From positions 1 through 63,394 of the forward strand of contig JAPSIC010000003.1 of assembly GCA_031179165.1 (NCBI GenBank): DNA of 63,394 bases. The letters are read 5' to 3'. Shown here one piece after another: positions 1 through 9,733 of the stretch; the stretch's first letter is position 1, and each line of letters opens with the position of its first letter. The position numbers were made by a program, and so were the translations under genes. Origin of the DNA: Brevibacterium sp. (lineage in GTDB: Bacteria > Actinomycetota > Actinomycetes > Actinomycetales > Brevibacteriaceae). The notes under the pieces were generated by a model that saw nothing but the letters and a program-made list of their open reading frames with translations, was not told where the DNA came from and made no database searches.

Positions 1-377
1 ATCCACGGGCCGGGGTACTCCTCCCGCGAGGCGGCCAGGCGGCGGACGCGGTCGATGGAGCGACGGACGCAGACCGTGGTCAGCCACTTCGGCCACGAGC
101 GGATGGGCTCGGCCGCGCTCTGCTCGTGCCGGATCGCCTCGACGGCGACCTCGGAGACCACATCCTCGGCCTCCCCGAAATCGCCGAGCATGCGATAGGC
201 GATGCCGATCAGGCGGCCGCGCTCGGCCTGCCAGGCCTCTGTCGCCGAGGTCGCTGTCGCCGGGGCCTCTGTCGCCGAGGCACTCGTCGCGAACTCATCC
301 GAACGGTCGTCCGAGGCGGTCATCGTGCGGTCGGCCGCCCGTTCGGCCGCGATCTCACTCGACGGGGTGCTGCGCAT
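1..377 (-). CDS. ECF sigma-70 family RNA polymerase sigma factor, C-terminus off window (start at 377 or 323)
   Basis: Minus-strand translation ...AWQAERGRLIGIAYRMLGDFGEAEDVVSEVAVEAIRHEQSAAEPIRSWPKWLTTVCVRRSIDRVRRLAASREEYPGPW, sigma region 2 pattern. Confidence 0.8.
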   Translation of the reverse strand, partial: MRSTPSSEIAAERAADRTMTASDDRSDEFATSASATEAPATATSATEAWQAERGRLIGIAYRMLGDFGEAEDVVSEVAVEAIRHEQSAAEPIRSWPKWLTTVCVRRSIDRVRRLAASREEYPGPW

Positions 378-813
378 CGATCGGGGGAGTCACCTCGGCG
401 GCGATGGCGATGCGGTTCCATACGTTGATGGTACCGACGGCGAGGAGCAGGTCACCGAGCTCCTCGTCGCTGAAGTGCTGCTTCGCCCGTGCCCACACAT
501 CATCGCTGAGGAGTCGGCGGAGATCCGGGTGACGGCGTCCGTGAGGGCGAGCACGGCCCGCTCCCTCTCGTCGAACAGCTCGCCGGCATGTTCCCAGGCG
601 GCGACGGCGTGCAGTCTCCGCGCGGGGATCCCCTGTGACCCGGCTTCCGTCGTGTGCATTGTCGACGCAGTAGCCGCAGCCGTTGAGGATCGAGGCACGG
701 ATCTTGATGAGTTCGAGCAGCTCGGAGCCGACGGTGCTCCTGGTGTGGGCGTCCATCCGGCGGATGGCCTGATACCCCTCCGGGTTCATCTTCTCAAGGC
801 TGAGTCGTGGCAT
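355..813 (-). pseudogene. AhpD/carboxymuconolactone decarboxylase family protein with two compensating frame disruptions
   Basis: LIKIRASILNGCGYCVD and SDDVWARAKQHFSDEELGDLLLAVGTINVWNRIAIAAE are in one frame; the family-like middle (MHTTEAGSQGIPARRLHAVAAWEHAGELFDERERAVLALTDAVTRISAD) is in another frame (ORF 390..698). Confidence 0.7.
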
Positions 814-840
814 GTCATTCTCCTTCGTCGGTTCGACCCT

Positions 841-914
841 GGGCGGCGGAGGACCCGCTCACCTGTGCAGCGGAGGTCCCGCTCACGCTGGGCAGCGAGA
901 ACCCGCTCACCCAT
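841..914. repeat. 24-bp-period degenerate tandem repeat, 3 units
   Basis: (A/T)CCCGCTCAC cores at 853, 877, 901. Confidence 0.7.
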
Positions 915-1023
915 GTGTCGAAGCCGAACGGAGATGTGTGACAGTGAGGTTCCGATCGGCCCGGTGCACCGTCACCCGGCACCCGGTTGCCCTGGTGTCC
1001 CGCCCCGCCGCCAGGCCGTCGCC

Positions 1024-1956
1024 TCAGAGATCGCCGAGGCTCGTGTTCGCCCCGCAGAGGACGACGCAGACCTTCTCCCCGTCCCTCGGCCGGTAGCCGT
1101 CCGGTGAGAGGATCCCCGCCAGCGCGGTGGCCGCGGCGTGCTCGACGGCCACGCGGTGCTCGTCCCACAGCCGCTGCCGGGCGTCGATGATCTGCGAGTC
1201 GCTGACGAGCACCGAGGTGACCAGGTCGGTCCGGGCGGCATGCAGGGCGAGCTCGGTCGCCCGGCGTGCGCCGAGTGAGTCCGCGGCGACCGAGTCGACC
1301 GGGACGTCGACGACGTGTCCGGCCTCCAGCGCGGCGTTGAGCGCCCGGCAGTGCTCGGGCTCGACGGCGACCGTGGCCACCCCGTGGTGCTGCGCGGCCG
1401 TGGCCACCCCGGCGAACAGGCCACCTCCGCCGACTGCGACGACGACGGTGTCGAGGTCGGGCACCTCGGCGAGGATCTCGGTCATCAGCGTTCCGGCTCC
1501 GGCGGCGATGAGCGGATGGTCGTAGGCATGCGAGGCCAGCGCGCCCGAAGCCGCCACGAAATCCTCGCACGCGGCGGCCGCCTCGGCGTACTCCGAGCCG
1601 ATGAGCCGGACATCGGCACCGTAGCCGCGCAGTCGATCGACCTTCACCGCCGGGGCATTGGCCGGCAGGAAGACGGTGGCCGGCACGCCTTCTGCTCCCG
1701 CCGCCCAGGCGCAGGCCAGGCCCGCGTTGCCGCCGGAGGCGATCGTCACTCCGGCGGCCGGCAGGGTGCCCGCCTCGAGGTGGGCGCGGATGAAGTTCTG
1801 TGCGCCCCTGGCCTTGAACGTGCCGGTGTGCTGCATGAACTCGAGGGCGAAGCGGACGTCGGGACCCGGCGAGCGGGGCGTGAGTGCAACGGGTCGAATC
1901 CGGCCCGCGATCCTCTCCGCGGCGGCCTCCACGTCGGCGTAGGTGAGTGCAGTCAT
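1024..1956 (-). CDS. PLP-dependent serine/threonine dehydratase-like protein
   Basis: FKARGAQNFI, ASGGNAGLACAWAA, VVVAVGGGGLFAGV motifs of the fold-type II PLP family. Confidence 0.85.
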   Translation of the reverse strand: MTALTYADVEAAAERIAGRIRPVALTPRSPGPDVRFALEFMQHTGTFKARGAQNFIRAHLEAGTLPAAGVTIASGGNAGLACAWAAGAEGVPATVFLPANAPAVKVDRLRGYGADVRLIGSEYAEAAAACEDFVAASGALASHAYDHPLIAAGAGTLMTEILAEVPDLDTVVVAVGGGGLFAGVATAAQHHGVATVAVEPEHCRALNAALEAGHVVDVPVDSVAADSLGARRATELALHAARTDLVTSVLVSDSQIIDARQRLWDEHRVAVEHAAATALAGILSPDGYRPRDGEKVCVVLCGANTSLGDL

Positions 1957-2045
1957 CGCCTCCACTCTACTTGCGGCCGCCGTGACCAGCGCAGGCTCGA
2001 TTCGGCCCGATGTGTCTTGGATCTCGTCTCTTCGGCTTGATTCAC

Positions 2046-2097
2046 ATACCCCCAATGGGTATATGGTGAACCTGCGGCGGGTACACCCCCGGGGTAT
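2046..2097. promoter_or_regulatory. Two CsoR-like operator candidates
   Basis: ATACCCCCAATGGGTAT (2046-2062) and TACACCCCCGGGGTAT (2082-2097) upstream of the MFS gene. Confidence 0.35.
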
Positions 2098-2129
2098 GGG
2101 CCTCGAGCCCGCCTGCAGACGTCGAAAGG

Positions 2130-3560
2130 ATGCTGATGAGAGAGACCCCTACGGCCAGGGGGCAGGCGATCGCCCTGCTCGTGATCGCGACGGCGCAGCT
2201 GATGCTCGTGCTCGACGACTCCATCGTCAACATCGCGCTGCCGAGCATCCAGACGGAACTCGCCGTCGATCCCGTCCACCTGCCTTGGGTCGTCAACGGC
2301 TACATCCTCGCCTTCGGAGCCCTGCTCCTCCTCGGCGGGCGGATCGGCGACATCTGGGGGAGGAAGCGGACCCTGCAGCTCGGTCTCCTCGTCTTCGCGC
2401 TCGCCTCCTTCGCCGGCGGACTCGGACCGAACGTCGAGACGCTCATCGCCGCCCGCGCCCTGCAGGGAGTGGGTGCCGCACTCGCCTCACCCAATGCCCT
2501 CGCGCTCATCGCCACCACCTTCGATGACCGCACGATGAGAGACCGGGCCCTGTCCCTGTACGGGGCGATGAGCGGCCTGGGAGTCATTCTCGGTCTCATC
2601 CTCGGTGGGGTTCTCACCGGAACCCTGGGATGGAGATGGGTCTTCTTCATCAACGTGCCGATCGGGCTGCTGGCGCTGCTCGGAACCCGCACCTTGGTCG
2701 CCGCGAAGCCCCACACCGGGCGGATCGGCACTCTCGACGCGGTCCTCGGAACCGGAGGAATGGTCGCTCTCGTCTACTCCATCACCCGCTTCGGTGAGGC
2801 TGGAGGCGCCGATCCGATTGCGCTGGCCCTCATCGCCGTGGCCGCGGTGCTGTTGGCCCTCTTCGTCCTCGTGCAGTCACGCAGCGCGAACCCGCTGGTG
2901 CCGCTGAGCCTGTTCCGCAACCGCAACCGGTCGGGGGCGTATGTGGCGATGCTGCTGCTGGCCATCGGGCCGATGGGAACGTTCTTCATCATCACCCTCC
3001 ACCTGCAGAACCTCGAGGGCTACGATCCGCTCCAGACCGGGCTGGCCTGGCTGCCCTTCGCCGTCGGGATCTTCATCGGCGCCGGGGCGGGGCCGAAGCT
3101 CGTCCTCAAGTTCTCCCCGCGGTTCGTCGCTGCGGTGAGCGCCGTGTTCGCGGCCGGTGCGACCTTCTGGTTCTCCCGCATCTCCTTCGACACCGCCTAT
3201 TGGTGGCATCTCGCCCCGGCGATGCTGTTCCTGGCCATCGGGTACGGCATGGGCATCATGGCCCTGACCCAGGCCGCGATCTACGGGGTGGAATCGGCGC
3301 GGGCGGGCATCGCCTCGGCGCTGCTCAACTCCGCCCAGCAGATCGGGGTCGCCATCGGCCTGACTCTGCTCGCGGGGATCGCCGCCACCGTCACCGCGGC
3401 CCGGGGTGCCGGAGCGGACGCAGCTCCCGCCGCACTGCTCGAGGGGTACCAGTTCGCGCTGATGGCGGGCTCGGTCATCGTCCTCGTCGCCGGAATCGTC
3501 GCGGTCGTCGCGCTGAAGCTGCCGAGCCCCGCCGGAGCCGAGCGCGAGGCGGTCAACTGA
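2130..3560 (+). CDS. DHA2-family (EmrB/QacA) MFS transporter
   Basis: LDDSIVNIALPSIQTEL, GGRIGDIWGRKR, 14-TM-like hydrophobic pattern. Confidence 0.9.
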   Translation: MLMRETPTARGQAIALLVIATAQLMLVLDDSIVNIALPSIQTELAVDPVHLPWVVNGYILAFGALLLLGGRIGDIWGRKRTLQLGLLVFALASFAGGLGPNVETLIAARALQGVGAALASPNALALIATTFDDRTMRDRALSLYGAMSGLGVILGLILGGVLTGTLGWRWVFFINVPIGLLALLGTRTLVAAKPHTGRIGTLDAVLGTGGMVALVYSITRFGEAGGADPIALALIAVAAVLLALFVLVQSRSANPLVPLSLFRNRNRSGAYVAMLLLAIGPMGTFFIITLHLQNLEGYDPLQTGLAWLPFAVGIFIGAGAGPKLVLKFSPRFVAAVSAVFAAGATFWFSRISFDTAYWWHLAPAMLFLAIGYGMGIMALTQAAIYGVESARAGIASALLNSAQQIGVAIGLTLLAGIAATVTAARGAGADAAPAALLEGYQFALMAGSVIVLVAGIVAVVALKLPSPAGAEREAVN

Positions 3561-3650
3561 GGGCTGAGCAGCCGCGCGTCGGATTCCGCTGAGGCGGCGC
3601 ACGCCGTAAAGTGGCCGGACGATGTCCTGATTCCTCTCGGAGGTGCTGAA

Positions 3651-4751
3651 ATGACCGCTGCAACCGCAGACGGAGCAATGAATCCCGCCCCTATCAGCGC
3701 CGCCGTCATCGGGTTCGGCACGTCCGGCCGGGTGTTCCACGCGCCGCTGCTCGCCGACAGCCCGGACTATGAGGTTGCGGCGATCGTGACCTCCGACGAC
3801 GAGCGTCGAGCCGCGGCCGAATCGAGCCACCCCACCGCGATCCTCCACAAGACGTTCGAGGCGCTGCTCGAGCGCATCGACGACGACGGTGACATCGACC
3901 TCGTCGTCATCGGGACCCCGCCGGCGCTCCACCGGGAACAGGCCATCGCGGTCCTCGAACGCGACCTCAGCGTCGTCGTCGACAAGCCCTTCGCCGCCTC
4001 AGCCGAGGATGCGCGCGCGATCATGGAGGCCGCGGAAGCTTCGGCGGGGACGCTGAGCGTCTACCAGAACCGCCGCTGGGACACGGACTTCCTCACCCTG
4101 AAGTCGCTGCTCGACGAGGGGGCGCTCGGTCAGGTGCGGACCTTCGAATCCCGCATCGAATCGTGGAGCACCCGACCTCCGGGCAGCTGGAAGGACAGCA
4201 CCCCGGCCGCCGAGGGCGGCGGAACCCTCTTCGACCTGGGCACGCATCTGCTCGATCAGGCCGTGCACCTGTTCGGCCCGATCAGCGACCTCTACGCCGA
4301 GCTCGCCGCCTACAGCACAGGTGCCCGGGCCGACGAGGACGCCTTCGTCTCTCTCCTGCACGAGAACGGGGTCCGCAGCCGGGTCTGGATGAATCGCAGG
4401 AGCCCAGCCCCGGGAGCGCGCTTCCGGGTCACCGGGGAGCGGGCGGCGTTCGTCAGCCGCGGCAGAGACCCGCAGGAGGCGCAGCTGCACGCGGGAGTCC
4501 AGCCCTCGGCCGAGGAGTACGGATGGTTCGACGATCCGCAGACGATGGAGATCCACACGCCGGAACAGGCAGAAGGCTCCGGCGTGCAGGCGGCGCCCGC
4601 GATCCGCGGCGACTACCCCGACTTCTACCGCCGCATGGCCGCAGCCATCCGCGGTGAGGGCGAGGTTCCGGTCGACCCCTACGAGTCCGCTCAGGTGCTC
4701 GCCCTGCTGGAGAAGATCCACGCGGAGTTCCCGGTCCGCACCCGGGACTGA
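3651..4751 (+). CDS. Gfo/Idh/MocA family oxidoreductase
   Basis: AAVIGFGTSGRVFHAPLL; VVDKPFA; GGGTLFDLGTHLLDQ. Confidence 0.9.
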   Translation: MTAATADGAMNPAPISAAVIGFGTSGRVFHAPLLADSPDYEVAAIVTSDDERRAAAESSHPTAILHKTFEALLERIDDDGDIDLVVIGTPPALHREQAIAVLERDLSVVVDKPFAASAEDARAIMEAAEASAGTLSVYQNRRWDTDFLTLKSLLDEGALGQVRTFESRIESWSTRPPGSWKDSTPAAEGGGTLFDLGTHLLDQAVHLFGPISDLYAELAAYSTGARADEDAFVSLLHENGVRSRVWMNRRSPAPGARFRVTGERAAFVSRGRDPQEAQLHAGVQPSAEEYGWFDDPQTMEIHTPEQAEGSGVQAAPAIRGDYPDFYRRMAAAIRGEGEVPVDPYESAQVLALLEKIHAEFPVRTRD

Positions 4752-4929
4752 AGCGGCTGCGAAGGCGCTCGGCTGGGCTAGGGTGGGCGGCCGTGGCGGG
4801 GAGCTCCGCTGGGGCGAAGGCGCTCTGCCGGGTGACCACCTATCGCTTTCGGAACGTCCCGCGGTGGGCGGGAGGGCCCAGGGCGCCGGACAGCCAGCCC
4901 GACTGCCCCGACCCACCCCGCTCACGCGA

Positions 4930-6264
4930 TCAGTGGCGCTTCTCCACGCCCAGCGGCACTCCCTTGGTCTCCTTGACCAGGCTGACGGCGATGAGGGAGA
5001 TCACGCAGACGATGATCATGTAGACCGCGATCGACAGCGAGGTGCCGGTGGAGCGCAGCAGCGCCTCGGCGATGGTCGGGGCGAAGGCGCCGCCGAGGAT
5101 CGCACCGAGCGCATACCCGATCGAGACTCCCGAGTACCGGATCTGGGCGGGGAACATCTCCGCGTAGAGGGCCGACATCGGGCCGTAGCTCAGGCCCATG
5201 CCGACGGTGAGGACGAAGATGCCGATCCCGTACATCCAGATGTTGGCGGCGTCGATCATGAGGAAGGTCGGGACCATCCAGAGGATGAGCAGACCGTAGC
5301 CGATCTGGAACGTGCGGACGCGGCCGAGTTTGTCCGAGAGCGTGCCGCCCCACATCGTGAACACCAGCCAGCCGAAGCTCGCCATCGTCGTCGCCAGGAG
5401 CACGGGTGCCCGCTCCAGTCCGACCGCTCCGCCCTCCGCGATCGGGCGGGAGGCGTAGGCGGCGAAGAACGCGATGATCATGTAGCCGACGGCGTTGTTG
5501 CCGATGAAGATGAGCGCGGTGAGGATGACCTCGCGCGTGTTCGTCTTGAACAGGGTCGACAGCGGGGCCGAGGACTCGGCCCGGCGCTCGGCGAGCTCGG
5601 CGAACACCGGACTCTCCTCGACGCGCCTGCGGATGTAGTACCCGACGATGACGAGGACGATCGAGAACAGGAACGGGATCCTCCAACCGAAGCTGAGGAA
5701 CTGCTCCGGGGTGAGGATCGTGGTGAGGATCCAGATCACGCCGGTGGCGAGGATCATGCCGATCGGCACGCCGATCTGCGGGAAGGCGCCGAACAGGCCG
5801 CGCCTGCCCACGGGGGCGTGCTCGACGGACAGGAGGGCCGCGCCGCCCCATTCGCCGCCGGCGGAGAAGCCCTGAAGGATCCGCAGGAGGGTCAGCAGGA
5901 TCGGGGCCGCGACCCCGATCTGCGCGTAGGTGGGGAGCAGGCCGATGAGCGACGTCGCCAGGCCCATGAGCATCAGGGTCAGCACCAGCACGGTCTTGCG
6001 CCCGATCCTGTCGCCGAGGTGACCGGCGATGATCGCGCCCAGGGGCCGGAACAGGAATGAGATCCCCAAGGACGCCCACGCCATGATCTGCCCCAGGCCG
6101 GGGCTGTCCGTGGCGAGCGGGGCGAAGTACTGAGAGGCGAGGACGAGACCGGCGGCCTGGGCGTAGATGAAGAAGTCGTACCACTCGATCGTGGTGCCGA
6201 CCAGGGTGCCGGCCAGGACCTTGCGCTCCTCGGCGGTGTAGGAGGGGATGGGGGCTGTGGGCAT
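4930..6264 (-). CDS. MFS transporter, metabolite:H+ symporter (MHS) type, divergent from paaZ
   Basis: GTTIEWYDFFIYAQAAGLVLASQYFA; FRPLGAIIAGHLGDRIGRK; start ATG at 6264. Confidence 0.88.
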   Translation of the reverse strand: MPTAPIPSYTAEERKVLAGTLVGTTIEWYDFFIYAQAAGLVLASQYFAPLATDSPGLGQIMAWASLGISFLFRPLGAIIAGHLGDRIGRKTVLVLTLMLMGLATSLIGLLPTYAQIGVAAPILLTLLRILQGFSAGGEWGGAALLSVEHAPVGRRGLFGAFPQIGVPIGMILATGVIWILTTILTPEQFLSFGWRIPFLFSIVLVIVGYYIRRRVEESPVFAELAERRAESSAPLSTLFKTNTREVILTALIFIGNNAVGYMIIAFFAAYASRPIAEGGAVGLERAPVLLATTMASFGWLVFTMWGGTLSDKLGRVRTFQIGYGLLILWMVPTFLMIDAANIWMYGIGIFVLTVGMGLSYGPMSALYAEMFPAQIRYSGVSIGYALGAILGGAFAPTIAEALLRSTGTSLSIAVYMIIVCVISLIAVSLVKETKGVPLGVEKRH

Positions 6265-6428
6265 GAGCGGACTCCCTGCCGAATCGGTGTATGCGGATGT
6301 GGTCTGCGGACGCTGCGCTGCCTCCGCGAGTGCGGACTGCCTCTTCGCTTCCGCGAGGCTGACTGCTCGGTCAGTAATCGTGTCGATCATAGATGACAAT
6401 GTGGGCTGTGTCACTGAACGTCGATGAC

Positions 6429-6450
6429 ATTTACCGACCGATTGGTTAGT
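6429..6450. promoter_or_regulatory. Candidate PaaR (TetR) operator upstream of paaZ
   Basis: ATTTACCGACCGATTGGTTAGT; imperfect 22-bp dyad. Confidence 0.5.
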
Positions 6451-6529
6451 ATATTTTTCAGGACTCGGCAGCGGTGCCGAAGGCGGGCCCGCCCAGCGCC
6501 GAGTCACTTGTCGACCGTGGGAGAGCACA

Positions 6530-8566
6530 ATGACCGAGATCCTCAGTTCCTTCTGCGCGGGCACCTGGCACACGCCGGGGGAGCAGGACGGCGCGCGGGC
6601 CGTGCACGACCCGACGACGGGCGAACTCCTCCACCGGGTCACCTCGGCGGGCATCGACTTCTCCGCCCTGGTCGACCACGCCCGAACGGTCGGGATCCCC
6701 GCCCTGCGGGAGCTGACCTTCCACCAGCGCGGGGTGATCCTCAAGCAGCTCGGCGCCCACCTGATGGAGCGGGCGAAGAGATACCACGAGATCTCGTTCA
6801 GCACCGGGACCACCAAACGCGACGCCTTCGTCGACATCGAGGGCGGCATCGGCACCCTGTTCACCTACTCGGGCGTCGCGCGCCGGCAGATGCCCAACTC
6901 GACGGTCCACCTCGACGGGGGAGTCGAGCACCTGTCGAAGGGGGGCAGCTTCGTCGGCCGCCACATCCTCACCTCCCGGCAGGGCCTGGCGCTGCAGATC
7001 AACGCCTTCAACTTCCCGGTCTGGGGGATGCTCGAGAAGTTCGCCCCGATGTTCGTCGCCGGCGTCCCGGTTGTCGTCAAACCCGCGACCGCCTCGGCGC
7101 ATCTGACCCGTGCCGTCGTCGCCGACATGCTCGACTCCGGGCTCCTTCCCGAGGGCTGCCTGCAGCTGGTCTGCGGCGATGCCACCCCGCTCTTCGACCA
7201 CCTGGCCGAGCAGGACGCGATCGCCTTCACCGGCTCCGCCGACACGGCCGCCCGGATCGGCAGCCAGGAGTGCGTGAGGCAGCGGGGCACCCGCTTCTTC
7301 GCCGAGGCGGACTCGCTCAACTTCTCCCTGCTCGGTCCCGATGCCGCGCCGGGCACCGAGGAGTTCGACCTGTTCGTCTCCGGCGTCGCGACCGAGATGA
7401 CGGTCAAGGCCGGCCAGAAGTGCACCGCGATCCGCCGCACCCTCGTTCCCGAGCAGCACGTCGAGGCCGTCGCCGAGGCGGTGGCCGCGAAGCTCGAGGC
7501 GGCGACCGCGGGCGACCCGCGGGAGAAGTCGACTCGCTTGGGCCCGGTCATCTCCACCGGCCAGCGCGGCGACGTCCTCGACGCCGTCGACTCCCTGATC
7601 GCGGCCGGAGCGAGCGTGGTCACCGGCGGGCGCGAGGCCTCGGACGCCCTGTCAAAGCGGCTCGGCGGCGGGGCGTTCGTCGCTCCCACGGTGCTGCGGG
7701 CCGATGACCCGTGGGCCGACGCCGTCCACGACGTCGAGGCCTTCGGTCCCGTGACCTCGATCATCACCTATTCCTCCACCGCCGAGGCGGTCCGCCTCGC
7801 CGCCCGCGGGCGCGGGTCCCTGGTCGGCTCCGTGGTCACCCACGACCGGGACTTCGCCGCCGACTTCGTCCGGCAGGTCGCGCCCTGGCACGGCCGCATC
7901 CTCGTCCTCGACCGCGACGACGCCGAGGAGTCGACCGGCCACGGCTCACCTCTGCCGACGCTCGTCCACGGCGGTCCCGGCCGGGCCGGCGGCGGGGAGG
8001 AGCTCGGCGGTCTGCGGGGAGTCGAGCACTTCATGCAGCGCACCGCGATCCAGGCGTCGCCGGACATGCTCACCGCGATCGGAGGGGAGTGGGTGTCGGG
8101 AGCCGAGCGGCGCCTCGGCGAGCACCCGTTCACGAAATCCCTGGCGGATCTCCGGGTCGGGGATGCGCTCGAGTCCGAGTGGCGCACGGTCACGCTCGAG
8201 GACATCGAGCACTTCGCGGAGTTCACCGGTGACACGTTCTACGCCCACACCGACGAGGAGGCCGCCGCGGCCAACCCCTTCTTCCCGGGCCGGGTCGCCC
8301 ACGGGTACCTCATCGTGTCGTTTGCCGCGGGCCTGTTCGTCCAGCCCGATCCCGGCCCGGTGCTCGCCAACTACGGTCTCGAGGGACTGCGGTTCGTCAC
8401 CCCGGTCTCGCCCGGCGACAGGCTCAAGGTCACGCTCACGGCCAAGCGGATCACGCCGCGCGAGACCGATGAGTACGGCGAGGTGCGCTGGGACGCCGAG
8501 GTGGTCAACCAGGACCACGAGCCCGTCGCCAACTACGACGTGCTGACCCTCGTGGCGAAGGAGTGA
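6530..8566 (+). CDS. paaZ: Phenylacetate degradation bifunctional protein PaaZ (aldehyde dehydrogenase + MaoC-like hydratase)
   Basis: ALDH core (NAFNFPVWGMLEKFAPMFVAGVPVVVKPAT; GQKCTAIRR) followed by a MaoC domain (FAEFTGDTFYAHTDEEAAAANPFFPGRVAHGYLIVSFAAGLF). Confidence 0.95.
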   Translation: MTEILSSFCAGTWHTPGEQDGARAVHDPTTGELLHRVTSAGIDFSALVDHARTVGIPALRELTFHQRGVILKQLGAHLMERAKRYHEISFSTGTTKRDAFVDIEGGIGTLFTYSGVARRQMPNSTVHLDGGVEHLSKGGSFVGRHILTSRQGLALQINAFNFPVWGMLEKFAPMFVAGVPVVVKPATASAHLTRAVVADMLDSGLLPEGCLQLVCGDATPLFDHLAEQDAIAFTGSADTAARIGSQECVRQRGTRFFAEADSLNFSLLGPDAAPGTEEFDLFVSGVATEMTVKAGQKCTAIRRTLVPEQHVEAVAEAVAAKLEAATAGDPREKSTRLGPVISTGQRGDVLDAVDSLIAAGASVVTGGREASDALSKRLGGGAFVAPTVLRADDPWADAVHDVEAFGPVTSIITYSSTAEAVRLAARGRGSLVGSVVTHDRDFAADFVRQVAPWHGRILVLDRDDAEESTGHGSPLPTLVHGGPGRAGGGEELGGLRGVEHFMQRTAIQASPDMLTAIGGEWVSGAERRLGEHPFTKSLADLRVGDALESEWRTVTLEDIEHFAEFTGDTFYAHTDEEAAAANPFFPGRVAHGYLIVSFAAGLFVQPDPGPVLANYGLEGLRFVTPVSPGDRLKVTLTAKRITPRETDEYGEVRWDAEVVNQDHEPVANYDVLTLVAKE

Positions 8567-8608
8567 AGGGCGGGTCGGCTGCGTGCCGAACGCGATGCCC
8601 TCGACGGG

Positions 8609-9316
8609 TCAGCCCATGAGAGACATTCCCGCTGCGAGCGCGAAGCCGACGACGGTGGCGAGTCCCGCGAAGTCGCTCGCCTTCTCCTTGGCATCCGGGA
8701 TCATGGAGTCGACGAGCATGACCAGCAGCGCACCCGCCGCGAACCCTTTGATCCCCGCCGTGAGCTCGCTGCTCACCGCTGTGGACACTGCGGCACCGGC
8801 CCAGGTGGCGGCGATGCAGACGACCGTCACGAGCGACCACAGGCCGACGACGAAGGAACGCGGTCGTCCGGCCTGGAGCATCTCCGCCGACGATCCCGCT
8901 GATTCCGGCAGGTTCGAGACGAACACTGCGACCAGCAGTGCGATGCTCACCGACTCACCGGTGCCCAGACTCAGCCCGAGGACGGCCTGTTCGGGGATCC
9001 CGTCAAGCAGCGCGCCCAGCGCCAACGCGGTCCCGGCGGGGGCGCGCCCCGCTCGCGCACCCGACCGCGCCACGATCCCATTCGCGGTGAAGTAGGCGGC
9101 TGCGCCGAATGCCAGACCGATCGCGACAGGCAGTGCTCCCCCGCCCTGGAAGCCGTCCTCCGCCAGCTCGAACGAAACGCTGGCGATGAGTGCTCCCGCG
9201 CCGAACCCCAGGACGGTCCCGATCGACCTGTCGCTCCAGGTGCGCACCATGGACAGGAGCGCGCCGCACAACAGGGAGGAAGCGGCAACGGCTCCCCACA
9301 GGACTGCGCCCAGCAT
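8609..9316 (-). CDS. ZIP-family metal transporter
   Basis: GTVLGFGAGALIASVSFELAEDGFQGGG; ALGALLDGIPEQAVLGLSL; hydrophobic pattern. Confidence 0.75.
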   Translation of the reverse strand: MLGAVLWGAVAASSLLCGALLSMVRTWSDRSIGTVLGFGAGALIASVSFELAEDGFQGGGALPVAIGLAFGAAAYFTANGIVARSGARAGRAPAGTALALGALLDGIPEQAVLGLSLGTGESVSIALLVAVFVSNLPESAGSSAEMLQAGRPRSFVVGLWSLVTVVCIAATWAGAAVSTAVSSELTAGIKGFAAGALLVMLVDSMIPDAKEKASDFAGLATVVGFALAAGMSLMG

Positions 9317-9435
9317 GTTTCCGAGTCCTCTCCCAACAGGCTGTCTGCGTCGCTGTTCATCCTAACGGCACGACGAGCACGGCGGCGGCTGTCAACGCGA
9401 AGCAGGTCCTGATTCACTTCCATGTTGCGACGATG

Positions 9436-9720
9436 CTGCGAGCGTCGAAGGCGGGTCTGCGAGCGTCGAAAGCGTGAAGGGCGGAGCTGACCGGCTGCTG
9501 CGGGTGATGGCCGCTGGCTGGGTTCCGACGGTGATGGCCGCTGGCTGGGCACGATGATGACGGCCGCTACCTGAAAGTGTGTACGCCCGCCACTTGTGCC
9601 GAGCGATTTCATTTCTTGGTAGCGGCAACATGGCGCCGTTCGCAGGCGACGGGGCGGCGCGGCGCTTTTCGCAGGCGGAACGGCGACGCGCCCACTCGGC
9701 GCTGTTCGCAGGCGGACCGG
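9436..9720. repeat. Intergenic cluster of degenerate short repeats
   Basis: CTGCGAGCGTCGAA x2 (9436, 9457); GGTGATGGCCGCTGGCTGGG x2 (9503, 9530); GGCGC..TTCGCAGGCG x3 (9632, 9661, 9698); inverted arms 9564-9579/9610-9625. Confidence 0.65.
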
Positions 9721-9733
9721 CACCGCGGCGGCG

